From Micromonospora siamensis (GTDB lineage Bacteria > Actinomycetota > Actinomycetes > Mycobacteriales > Micromonosporaceae), in NCBI RefSeq assembly GCF_900090305.1, contig NZ_LT607751.1, positions 2,914,001-2,978,000 on the forward strand: 64,000 nt of DNA, given 5' to 3'. This document shows positions 7,759 through 14,588 of the stretch, piece by piece (the first letter of the stretch is position 1; each line of letters begins with the position of its first letter). The notes below the pieces were generated by a model. The model did not search any database. It was not told the origin of the DNA and saw nothing but the letters and a program-made list of their open reading frames with translations. The translations under genes were made by a program, and so were the position numbers.

Positions 7759-10486
7759 AGCGGCGGCGGGGCGTGGCGTGCCGGGTCGGCGCAGCGGTGG
7801 TCGGATCCTCCGGCCACGGGTGCCGTGGGTAGCGTCCGCGCAGCTCGCCACGGACCTGCGGGTAGCCGGTGCGCCAGAACGACGCCAGGTCCGCGGTGAC
7901 CGCCACCGGCCGGCCGGCGGGGGAGAGCAGGTGCAGCAGCACCGGCACCCGCCCGTCGGCGATCCGGGGCGCGACCGGCCAGCCGAAGGTCTCCTGGAGC
8001 TTCACCGCGAGCACCGGGGCGGCCGGGTCCGAGTAGTCCACCCGGACCCGGGAGCCGCTGGGCACCGTGAGCCGCTCCGGCGCCAGCTCGTCCAGCCGGC
8101 CCGCCAGGGACCACGGGACCAGCCGGCGCAACGCCGAGGTCACGTCGACCCGGCCGAGGTCGGCCCGGCGGCGGGCGGCGGCCAGCTCCGGGCCGAGCCA
8201 CTGCGGCGCCGCGGCCAGCAGCGCCTCGTCGTCCACCTCCGGCCACTGGCCGCCCAGCGCCTGCCGGCAGAACGCCAGCCGGGCGCGAAGCGCGTGCGCG
8301 GCCGGCGTCCAGCCGAGCAGCCCCAACCCCTCCTGCCGCAGCCCGGTCAGCAGCGCCGTGGCAACCCGCTCCGGATCGGGGCGGGCCAGCGGACGCTCGG
8401 TCAGCTCGATCGCACCCAGCCGCACCACCTCCCGGGCCACCACGTCCCCGTTCGACCAGGCGGTCTCCCGCTCCCGGATCAGCAGCGGGCCGGCCACCTC
8501 CCGGGCGGTCGCCTCGTCCACCGGCGCGGCCGAACGGACCCGGGCGGTGGGCGCGCCGGGCCGGCGGTCCGCGACCGCGACGGCCAGCCAGGCGGAGCCG
8601 GCCAGCCCGGACCCGGGCGCCAGCTCCGCGGCGGTCCCGCCGGCCATCAGGTACGACCCGCCACCGGCGCGCCGGGCCCGTGCCAGCCGCTCCGGGTACG
8701 CCAACCCGACCAGCAGCCCCGCGGCCAGATCGTCGGGCAGGTGCTCCCCGACGCCGGTCCCGCCGGCGGGGCGGTCCTCCCCGCGGGCCCGGCCCGCCGC
8801 TCCGGCGGTCCGGCCGGCTCCCGGTTGGCCGGTCCTCCGGTGACCGGCACCGGGCTGGCCGGGCGTCGTGCCGGTGGGCTGGCCGGGCGTGGTGCCGGTG
8901 GGCTGGCCGGGCGTCGTGCCGGTGGGCTGGCCGGGCGTGGTGCCGGCGGGCAGGGCGGCGCGCAGCCGGCGTACCTCGGCCCGCCAGCGGGCGGTCGCCC
9001 CGGCGTCGATCCCCGCCCGCAGCCGCCGCCAGGCGGCCGGCAGGTCGTCGCCCGGCCCGACCACACCCTCCTCCGCCAACAGGGCGACCACCTCGGCGGC
9101 CCGGTCCGCGCCGACCCGAGGTGCCCCGTCGAGCAGTGCGCGGGCCAGGCGTGGGTGCGCGCCCGCAGCCGCGATGGCCCGGCCCCGGCCGGTGATCCGC
9201 CCGTCGTCGTCCACCGCGCCGAGGCCGGCCAGGGTGTCCCGGGCGACCGTCATGGCGGCGGTCGGCGGCGGATCGGGCAGCGCCAGCCCGGTACCGTCGG
9301 GACGGCCCCACGCCGCCAGTTGCAGCGCGAACCCGGTCAGGTCCGCGGTGGCGATCTCCGGCTCCGGTTGGGCGGGCAGCCGCTGGTGGGTGGCCTCCGA
9401 CCAGCAGCGGTAGACGTACCCGGGGGCCTCCCGGCCGGCCCGGCCGGCGCGCTGGGTGGCGGCCGCGCGGGAGACCGGCACGGTCACCAGCGCGCCCAGC
9501 CCACGGGACAGGTCCATCCGGGGCACCCGGGCGAGCCCGGCGTCGACCACCACCCGGACGCCGGGCACGGTCAGGCTGCTCTCCGCCACCGCCGTGGCCA
9601 GCACCACCCGCCGCCGGTCCGCGGCTTCCCACCCGGGTTCGGACCCGTCAGGCCGGGACGGCCGGCGCAGGGCCGCGTCCTGGTCGGCGCCGCGCATCCG
9701 GCCGTGCAGGGGCAGCACCGTCACCCGGTCACGCAGGTCGGCCAGGCGTCCGGCGACCCCGGCGATCTCCCCGGCGCCGGGGAGGAAGACGAGCACGTCG
9801 CCGTCGCGTTCGGCCAGCGCCCGCCGGACGGTGGCCGCCACGTGGTCGAGCAGGGCCGGGGCGACCCGGGTGGGATCCGGGGTGACCGCGCGCGGCGGCG
9901 GCGCCCAGATCCGCTCGACCGGGTGCAGGGCGGCCTGCGCGCTCACCACGGGCGCCGGGGCGCCATCCCCGCCGAGCAGGGCGGCGAACCGGTCCGTCTC
10001 CGGGGTGGCGGACATGGCCAGCAGCCAGAGGTCGGGGCGGAGCGCCGCCCGGGCCTCGACGGTGAAGGCGAGCGCCAGGTCGGCGTCGAGCTGCCGCTCG
10101 TGGCACTCGTCGAGCAGTACCGCGCCGACCCCGGACAGCTCCGGGTCGTGGTGCAGGCGACGGACCAGCAGGCCGGTGGTCACCACCTCCACCCGGGTGT
10201 CCGGGCCGACGCGCCGCTCGCCCCGCACCGCGTACCCGATCCGACCGCCGACCCGTTCGCCGAGCAGGTCGGCCATCCGGTGCGCCGCCGCCCGGGCAGC
10301 CACCCGCCGAGGCTGCGCCACCAGCACCCGGCCGTCGACCCGGTCGGCGACGGCCAGCGGCGCGAGGGTGGTCTTGCCGGTCCCCGGCGGCGCCACCAGC
10401 ACCCCCGCGCCCGCGTCGCCCAGGGCGGCCACCACCGCCGGCAGCACCCCCCGCACCGGCAGCTCCAGCCCCACCTCGCTCAACAC
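7757..10486 (-). CDS. hrpB: ATP-dependent RNA helicase HrpB
   Basis: A 909-residue DEAH-box helicase. Walker A is PPGTGKTT (about residue 38), motif Ia is AQPRRVAARAA, motif II is DECH (in LLDECHERQ), motif III is SATP, and motif VI is QRAGRAGR. The HA2-like region and the HrpB C-terminal domain follow. HrpB unwinds nucleic acid in an ATP-dependent way; its cellular role is poorly defined. It is longer than the usual roughly 820 residues, mainly because of a low-complexity insertion around residues 510-575 with four copies of GTTPGQPT encoded by a 24-bp tandem repeat. It stands alone, with convergent PP2C on one side and the IS element upstream. Confidence 0.93.
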   Translation of the reverse strand: MLSEVGLELPVRGVLPAVVAALGDAGAGVLVAPPGTGKTTLAPLAVADRVDGRVLVAQPRRVAARAAAHRMADLLGERVGGRIGYAVRGERRVGPDTRVEVVTTGLLVRRLHHDPELSGVGAVLLDECHERQLDADLALAFTVEARAALRPDLWLLAMSATPETDRFAALLGGDGAPAPVVSAQAALHPVERIWAPPPRAVTPDPTRVAPALLDHVAATVRRALAERDGDVLVFLPGAGEIAGVAGRLADLRDRVTVLPLHGRMRGADQDAALRRPSRPDGSEPGWEAADRRRVVLATAVAESSLTVPGVRVVVDAGLARVPRMDLSRGLGALVTVPVSRAAATQRAGRAGREAPGYVYRCWSEATHQRLPAQPEPEIATADLTGFALQLAAWGRPDGTGLALPDPPPTAAMTVARDTLAGLGAVDDDGRITGRGRAIAAAGAHPRLARALLDGAPRVGADRAAEVVALLAEEGVVGPGDDLPAAWRRLRAGIDAGATARWRAEVRRLRAALPAGTTPGQPTGTTPGQPTGTTPGQPTGTTPGQPGAGHRRTGQPGAGRTAGAAGRARGEDRPAGGTGVGEHLPDDLAAGLLVGLAYPERLARARRAGGGSYLMAGGTAAELAPGSGLAGSAWLAVAVADRRPGAPTARVRSAAPVDEATAREVAGPLLIRERETAWSNGDVVAREVVRLGAIELTERPLARPDPERVATALLTGLRQEGLGLLGWTPAAHALRARLAFCRQALGGQWPEVDDEALLAAAPQWLGPELAAARRRADLGRVDVTSALRRLVPWSLAGRLDELAPERLTVPSGSRVRVDYSDPAAPVLAVKLQETFGWPVAPRIADGRVPVLLHLLSPAGRPVAVTADLASFWRTGYPQVRGELRGRYPRHPWPEDPTTAAPTRHATPRRR
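8852..8947. repeat. 24-bp in-frame minisatellite within hrpB (4 copies)
   Basis: Four head-to-tail 24-bp units, differing mainly by an alternating GTCGTG/GTGGTG, at 8852, 8876, 8900 and 8924. On the coding strand each unit reads as GTTPGQPT. The period is a multiple of three, so copy-number change would not break the frame. Confidence 0.92.
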
Positions 10487-10534
10487 ACCAACACTCTCCC
10501 ACCCCCGCCGGAACCTGGGCCCGGCCGCCCAGCC

Positions 10535-10549
10535 CGTTGATCATGAAGT
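10535..10549. repeat. Left arm of palindromic repeat flanking the IS30 element
   Basis: CGTTGATCATGAAGT is the exact inverse of 11735-11749. The arms lie symmetrically, 18 bases outside the inner inverted repeats on each side. See the matching hairpin family member at 24415-24483. Confidence 0.8.
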
Positions 10550-10567
10550 AAGCGGCGAAGTCGATCT

Positions 10568-11716
10568 GGCGGTTTCTAGGCTTCAGTGCAACTGATCTTG
10601 GTTGGGCTGGAGGTGCTGGTGGCGAGGCCGGGTGTGTTGACGTTCGGGCATCGGCAGGTGTTGGAGCATTTGTGGGGGGTTGGTCGGACGATCTCGCAGA
10701 TCGCGGGGGTTCTCGGGGTGCCGGTGTGCACGGTGTCGCGGGAGGTGGCGCGGAACAACAGTGCGCGGCACGGGACGAAGAACCCGCTGGGGCGGTCACT
10801 GCCGCATGGGCGGGGGCGCCGCCCGTATCGGTGGGGTTATCAGGCGCAGTGGGCGCAGCGGCGGGCTGACGCGGCCAGGCGGCGGCCGGCGAGGGCGAAG
10901 CTGGCGGTCGGTACGCGGCTGCGGCAGGTGGTGGCGGGGAAACTGGCCCGTAGGTGGTCTCCGAAGCAGATCGCCGCGTGGTTGCGGGCCACGTTCGCCG
11001 ACCGGCCGGAGTTGCAGGTGTCCCACGAGACGATCTACCAGGCGATCTACGTGCAGTCGCGAGGCAATCTGAGGGCCGAGTTGACCCGGCAGGTAGCGCT
11101 ACGGTCGGGACGCACCCAGCGGCGTCCGCAGTCACGTGCCGCGGGCGCCGCTCGCCGTCGGCGGCCCTGGATCGCAGACCTGCACATCAGCACCCGGCCC
11201 GCGGAGGTCACCGACCGGGCGGTGCCCGGGCACTGGGAAGGTGACCTGGTCATCGGCAAGGCCGGCGCCTCAGCGATCGTGACCCTGGTGGAACGAGCCA
11301 CCCGTTACGTGATGCTCGGCGCCCTACCCCACGGCCGCGACAGCGAAGCCGTCATCGGTGTGCTCACCAACCTGGCCACCCGCATGCCCACGCACCTGCG
11401 CCGGTCGCTGACCTGGGACCAAGGCGTGGAAATGGCCACCCACCCCGTGTTCACCGTCGCCACCGGCTGCCCGGTCTACTTCTGCGACCCCCACAGCCCC
11501 TGGCAACGCGGCACCAACGAAAACACCAACGGGCTGCTACGCCAGTACTTCCCCAAGAGCAGCTACGACTTCCGCACCATCGACCAGAACGGCTTGGACG
11601 AGGTCGCCCACGAACTCAACACCCGCCCCCGACAGACGCTGGACTGGAACACCCCAGCCCAGCGTCTGGCTCACCTCATCACCGCCTAACGATTGCACTC
11701 ACCCCTTGACCCCGCC
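10568..11716 (+). mobile_element. IS30-family insertion sequence
   Basis: An intact IS30-type transposase gene bounded by imperfect 25-bp terminal inverted repeats (10568-10592 and 11692-11716; 18 of 25 positions match, best at the AGTGCAA and GGCGG ends). The exact ends are uncertain because identity continues outward with the palindromic arms at 10535-10549 and 11735-11749. No clear short target duplication could be assigned. The element lies between hrpB and a methyltransferase gene and interrupts no coding region. Confidence 0.85.
10619..11689 (+). CDS. IS30-family DDE transposase
   Basis: A transposase of about 356 residues with an N-terminal helix-turn-helix (ISQIAGVLGVPVCTVSREVA) and a second one near residue 120 (WSPKQIAAWLR). 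The DDE catalytic core shows the first Asp in GHWEGDLVIG, the second in LTWDQGVEM, and the Glu in GTNENTNGLLRQYFPK, which is the IS30 signature. The GTG at 10619 was chosen because GGAGG lies 5 bases before it and it avoids overlap with the left inverted repeat; an in-frame GTG at 10586 is possible. The reading frame is complete, so the element may be active. Confidence 0.95.
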   Translation: MARPGVLTFGHRQVLEHLWGVGRTISQIAGVLGVPVCTVSREVARNNSARHGTKNPLGRSLPHGRGRRPYRWGYQAQWAQRRADAARRRPARAKLAVGTRLRQVVAGKLARRWSPKQIAAWLRATFADRPELQVSHETIYQAIYVQSRGNLRAELTRQVALRSGRTQRRPQSRAAGAARRRRPWIADLHISTRPAEVTDRAVPGHWEGDLVIGKAGASAIVTLVERATRYVMLGALPHGRDSEAVIGVLTNLATRMPTHLRRSLTWDQGVEMATHPVFTVATGCPVYFCDPHSPWQRGTNENTNGLLRQYFPKSSYDFRTIDQNGLDEVAHELNTRPRQTLDWNTPAQRLAHLITA

Positions 11717-11734
11717 TCTCCAAAACTGCCGCAA

Positions 11735-11749
11735 ACTTCATGATCAACG
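11735..11749. repeat. Right arm of palindromic repeat flanking the IS30 element
   Basis: ACTTCATGATCAACG, the perfect reverse complement of 10535-10549. A GCCGC/GCGGC pair two bases further in extends the symmetry. Confidence 0.8.
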
Positions 11750-11789
11750 AGGTGGGGGTGGGGTTTTTCATATTGAGGGGGATCGAAGG

Positions 11790-12539
11790 GTGGGGTTGGG
11801 TGGAGGGGTGGGGCGGATCGCGTACGACGAGGAGCAGGCCGCCGCCTTCGCCGCCGGGCGAGGGCTGGGGCTGGGCGGGTTGGGGGCCTGGCGGGACGCC
11901 GTGGCGCGACACCTGCCGGCCGAGCCGGGAGTGCGGCTGCTGGATCTGGGGGCGGGGACCGGCACCTGGTCCGCGGCGTTCCGGCAGTGGTTCGACGCCG
12001 ACGTGCTGGCCGTCGAGCCGGCGGCGGCGATGCGGGCGCGGTGCGCGTACCCGGGGGTGGTCGGCGGTCGGGCGGAGGCCCTGCCGGTCGCGGGGGCCAG
12101 CCTGGACGGCGCGTGGATCTCCACGGTGATCCACCACCTGCCGGACCTGGCCGCGGTGGCCGCGGAGCTGCGGCGGGCGCTGCGGCCCGGCGCGCCGGTG
12201 CTGATCCGCTCCGTCTTCGCCGGCCGGGGCGGAGGGGTGAGCCTGTTCCGGTGGTTCCCGGAGGCGCTGCGGGTGCTGGAGACGTATCCGTCGGTGGCCG
12301 AGGTCTGCGCGGCGTTCGGGACGGCGGGGTTCGAGCCGGTCGCCCTCGAGTCGGTGCCGCAGGTCAGCGCGCCCTCGCTGGCGGTGGCCGCGGCCGACCT
12401 GCGCCGGGCGGCGCACACCCCGCTGGTGCTGCTCGACGACGCCGACTACGAGCGCGGCGTGGTGCGGCTGCGGGTCGCCGCCGAGCGGGCGCCGCTGGCG
12501 CCGGTGGTGGATTCGCTGGACCTGCTCGTGCTGCGCTGA
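11790..12539 (+). CDS. Class I SAM-dependent methyltransferase
   Basis: A protein of about 249 residues with a Rossmann-fold methyltransferase core: motif I is LLDLGAGTGTWSAAF, the ribose-binding acidic residue is in LAVEPAAAM, and motif IV/post-I is WISTVIHHLPDL, followed by LRRALRPGAPVLIRS. It resembles UbiE/COQ5-type methyltransferases acting on small molecules; the substrate is unknown. The start is uncertain: GTG 11790, TTG 11796 and GTG 11808 are all in frame, and translation from further upstream would run into the IS-flanking repeat. The IS element may therefore have displaced the native promoter. Confidence 0.85.
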   Translation: MGLGGGVGRIAYDEEQAAAFAAGRGLGLGGLGAWRDAVARHLPAEPGVRLLDLGAGTGTWSAAFRQWFDADVLAVEPAAAMRARCAYPGVVGGRAEALPVAGASLDGAWISTVIHHLPDLAAVAAELRRALRPGAPVLIRSVFAGRGGGVSLFRWFPEALRVLETYPSVAEVCAAFGTAGFEPVALESVPQVSAPSLAVAAADLRRAAHTPLVLLDDADYERGVVRLRVAAERAPLAPVVDSLDLLVLR

Positions 12540-12556
12540 GCGGGCCCGGACACGAC

Positions 12557-12584
12557 GATGGCCGGGTCCGCCGACCCGGCCATC
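12557..12584. terminator. Bidirectional hairpin terminator
   Basis: Perfect 12-bp stem (GATGGCCGGGTC at 12557-12568, GACCCGGCCATC at 12573-12584) with a 4-base loop between the convergent methyltransferase and sigma factor genes. Confidence 0.85.
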
Positions 12585-12608
12585 ACCGTGTTACCCCCTG
12601 GAAAAGAC

Positions 12609-13436
12609 TCAGTAGGTGCCGTCCAGCTGCCCGCGCAGCTTGGTCAGCGCCCGGGCGAGCAGCCGGGAGACGTGCATCTGCGACACGCCGATCTGCTCGG
12701 CGATCTGCGACTGGGTCAGGTTGCCGTAGAAGCGCAGCGTGAGGATCTTCTGCTCGCGCTCGTCCAGCGTGGCCAGCGCCGGGCCCAGGGCGACCCGCAG
12801 CTCGGCCAGCTCGAACTCGTTGTCCTCGCCGCCGAGCATGTCGCCCAGCTCGGTGGCCCGGTCGCCGTCGCCGGTCGGCGTGGACAGCGACACCGCGTTG
12901 TAGGCGCGGGCACCCTCCAGGCCCTCCAGGACCTCTTCCTCGGTGAGCTTGAGGTGGGCGGCGATGTCGGCGACCGTCGGCGAGCGGCCGAGGGTCTGCA
13001 GCAGCGAGCTGTTGGCGTCGGAGATGGCCAGCCGCAGTTCCTGGAGGCGACGCGGAACCCGGATGTCCCAGGTGCGGTCGCGGAAGTGCCGCTTGAGCTC
13101 ACCGATGATGGTCGGGATGGCGTATCCGGCGAAGTCCACGCCCCGGGTGGGGTCGAACTTGTCGATCGCCTTGATCAGGCCGACGGCGGCGGTCTGCGCC
13201 AGGTCGTCGGTCGGCTCGCCCCGGCCGCTGTAGCGGTGGGCGAGGTGGTTGGCGAGCGGCAGCCAGGCCTCGATGGCCTTGTCACGCATCGCGGCGCGGG
13301 AAGGGTGGTTCGCCGGCAGGGCGGCCATCGCGTTCAGCAGGTCGGCGGCGCTGTCGGTGAGCGCCCGCGGGTCCAGCTTCTCGGTGGTCGTCGGCGCGGC
13401 GGTCGCCGTCTGCTCAGTGGTGGTCGGCGCGGTCAT
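12609..13436 (-). CDS. SigB/SigF/SigG-type RNA polymerase sigma factor
   Basis: A 275-residue sigma-70 family protein with region 2 (LANHLAHRYSGRGEPTDDL and GLIKAIDKFDPTRGVDFAGY), region 3 (PRRLQELRLAISDAN through TVADIAAHL) and region 4 with its helix-turn-helix (LTQSQIAEQIGVSQMHVSRL). This is the stress/sporulation subfamily controlled by anti-sigma kinases and SpoIIE-type phosphatases. The ATG at 13436 was chosen over one 18 bases upstream because GGAGG stands 7 bases before it. No anti-sigma or anti-anti-sigma gene is adjacent, which is unusual for the family. It may direct the GTTT-N15-GGGTA promoters found elsewhere in the window. Confidence 0.95.
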   Translation of the reverse strand: MTAPTTTEQTATAAPTTTEKLDPRALTDSAADLLNAMAALPANHPSRAAMRDKAIEAWLPLANHLAHRYSGRGEPTDDLAQTAAVGLIKAIDKFDPTRGVDFAGYAIPTIIGELKRHFRDRTWDIRVPRRLQELRLAISDANSSLLQTLGRSPTVADIAAHLKLTEEEVLEGLEGARAYNAVSLSTPTGDGDRATELGDMLGGEDNEFELAELRVALGPALATLDEREQKILTLRFYGNLTQSQIAEQIGVSQMHVSRLLARALTKLRGQLDGTY

Positions 13437-13550
13437 GGGTGGTCCTCCCTGCACCTCGTCCGCGGATAAAAGACGTGACGCTTTGGTTTAACTTCAGATG
13501 GGCCGTTCGGGAGTCACCTTAGCCTGATCGGCTCCCGGAAATCTAGCCGA

Positions 13551-13565
13551 AAGTACGATGTACTT
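13551..13565. promoter_or_regulatory. Palindromic operator candidate upstream of sigma factor
   Basis: AAGTACGATGTACTT has perfect 6-base arms around GAT, within an AT-rich patch 115 bases upstream of the sigma gene start. It looks like a dimeric regulator site; the regulator is unknown. Confidence 0.4.
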
Positions 13566-13711
13566 AAGTTATTTACGGGCAGGAAGGCCGTGAACCGGAC
13601 AAAAATTCCGGTTTTGTGATCGCGGTTACCGGTACGGACGGCCCACCGTGACCCGACGATCACCCGGCGTCGACCAACCGGCCGTCGCCGCCGCTCGGCT
13701 GATCGGCAAGA

Positions 13712-13747
13712 GGAAACCCGACAATCGGCGCCGACTGTCGGGTTTCC
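13712..13747. repeat. 36-bp near-perfect palindrome between divergent genes
   Basis: The arms 13712-13723 (GGAAACCCGACA) and 13736-13747 (TGTCGGGTTTCC) are perfectly complementary, and the centre TCGGCGCCGA is itself palindromic. Only one pair in 36 bases is mismatched. Terminator-like hairpins are not expected between two divergent starts, so it may be an operator, an attenuator of the downstream gene, or the relic of a lost gene's terminator. Confidence 0.75.
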
Positions 13748-13811
13748 GTCGTTGTTCCGCCGCCGGGACGCGCCGTAGCGTCGCTGGGACAGTTCCCTGG
13801 TTGGAGGCGCC

Positions 13812-14588
13812 GTGCTCGACCCCACCGCACCCCAGATCGTGGTGCAGTGCCGGACGCTCTCCTTCAGTTGGCTGCCCGCCGACCCGGACGCGGTCGCCGC
13901 CCTCGTTCCCGCCGGCCTGTGCCCCCGACCCGACCGCCAGGTCTTCCTCAGCCAGTACGTGGTCGACGACGAGACGCAGACCTCCGGCTTCGGCGCCTAC
14001 TCCCTGACCTACCTCGGAGTCGCCCTGGTCGGGGTGGACGCCCCCGACGGCCGCCCCGGCGGCTGGTGGACCCACTATCTCGCCTCCAGCGACAGGGTGC
14101 GGAAGTACGCGACGGCGCGCGGCGCCCCCGTGGCTGCCGGCCGTACCCGCGTCGACGTGCGCGGTGACCGGCTGGAGGCGGTGACCGAGGTCGACGGGAA
14201 ACCGCTGATCCGGTCCCGCTGCCGGGTCGGCGACACCGGCACCCGGATCCGCAGCGGCCACAGCCGCTTCCTCACCGCGACCGAGGACGGCCGGCTGCTC
14301 AGCGCGCTCTATCCGTTCCTCGCCGAGCCGGTGGCGCCGTTCGAGGTCGAGTCGGTGGAGTTCCTCGACCCCGGGCACCCGGTGTACGCGCTGCGTCCGG
14401 ACAACCCGTTGACCATCGACTGGGGCTTCTACACCCCGCGCGCCTCGTTCGCCTTCCCCGGCGGCTTCGACAGCATGCCCGGGCCGGCCGAGCGGGGCCG
14501 CCCCCACGGGGAGCCCGGCGAGCCGCTCACCGGCGGTCAGAAGGTGCCGGCGCGGCGGGCCCGCAGCGGTCTGCCGTCCGGGTCGTAG
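13812..14588 (+). CDS. Acetoacetate decarboxylase-like family protein
   Basis: A 258-residue protein resembling the acetoacetate decarboxylase fold: a repeated beta-barrel pattern with LVPAGLCPRPDRQVFLSQYV near the N-terminus, a YSLTYLGVALVGVD strand, and a later WWTHYLASSD segment. Members decarboxylate or hydrate small keto acids, but many actinobacterial relatives are uncharacterised and the Schiff-base lysine cannot be assigned with confidence. GTG start with GGAGG 5 bases before. The last 52 bases overlap the convergent phospholipase D-like gene, and the C-terminal 45 residues (arginine/glycine-rich) look non-conserved. Confidence 0.68.
   Translation: MLDPTAPQIVVQCRTLSFSWLPADPDAVAALVPAGLCPRPDRQVFLSQYVVDDETQTSGFGAYSLTYLGVALVGVDAPDGRPGGWWTHYLASSDRVRKYATARGAPVAAGRTRVDVRGDRLEAVTEVDGKPLIRSRCRVGDTGTRIRSGHSRFLTATEDGRLLSALYPFLAEPVAPFEVESVEFLDPGHPVYALRPDNPLTIDWGFYTPRASFAFPGGFDSMPGPAERGRPHGEPGEPLTGGQKVPARRARSGLPSGS

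Noticed and set aside
8852-8947. Possible CRISPR array
   Set aside because: 24-bp units are directly joined with no spacers and lie in the hrpB frame.
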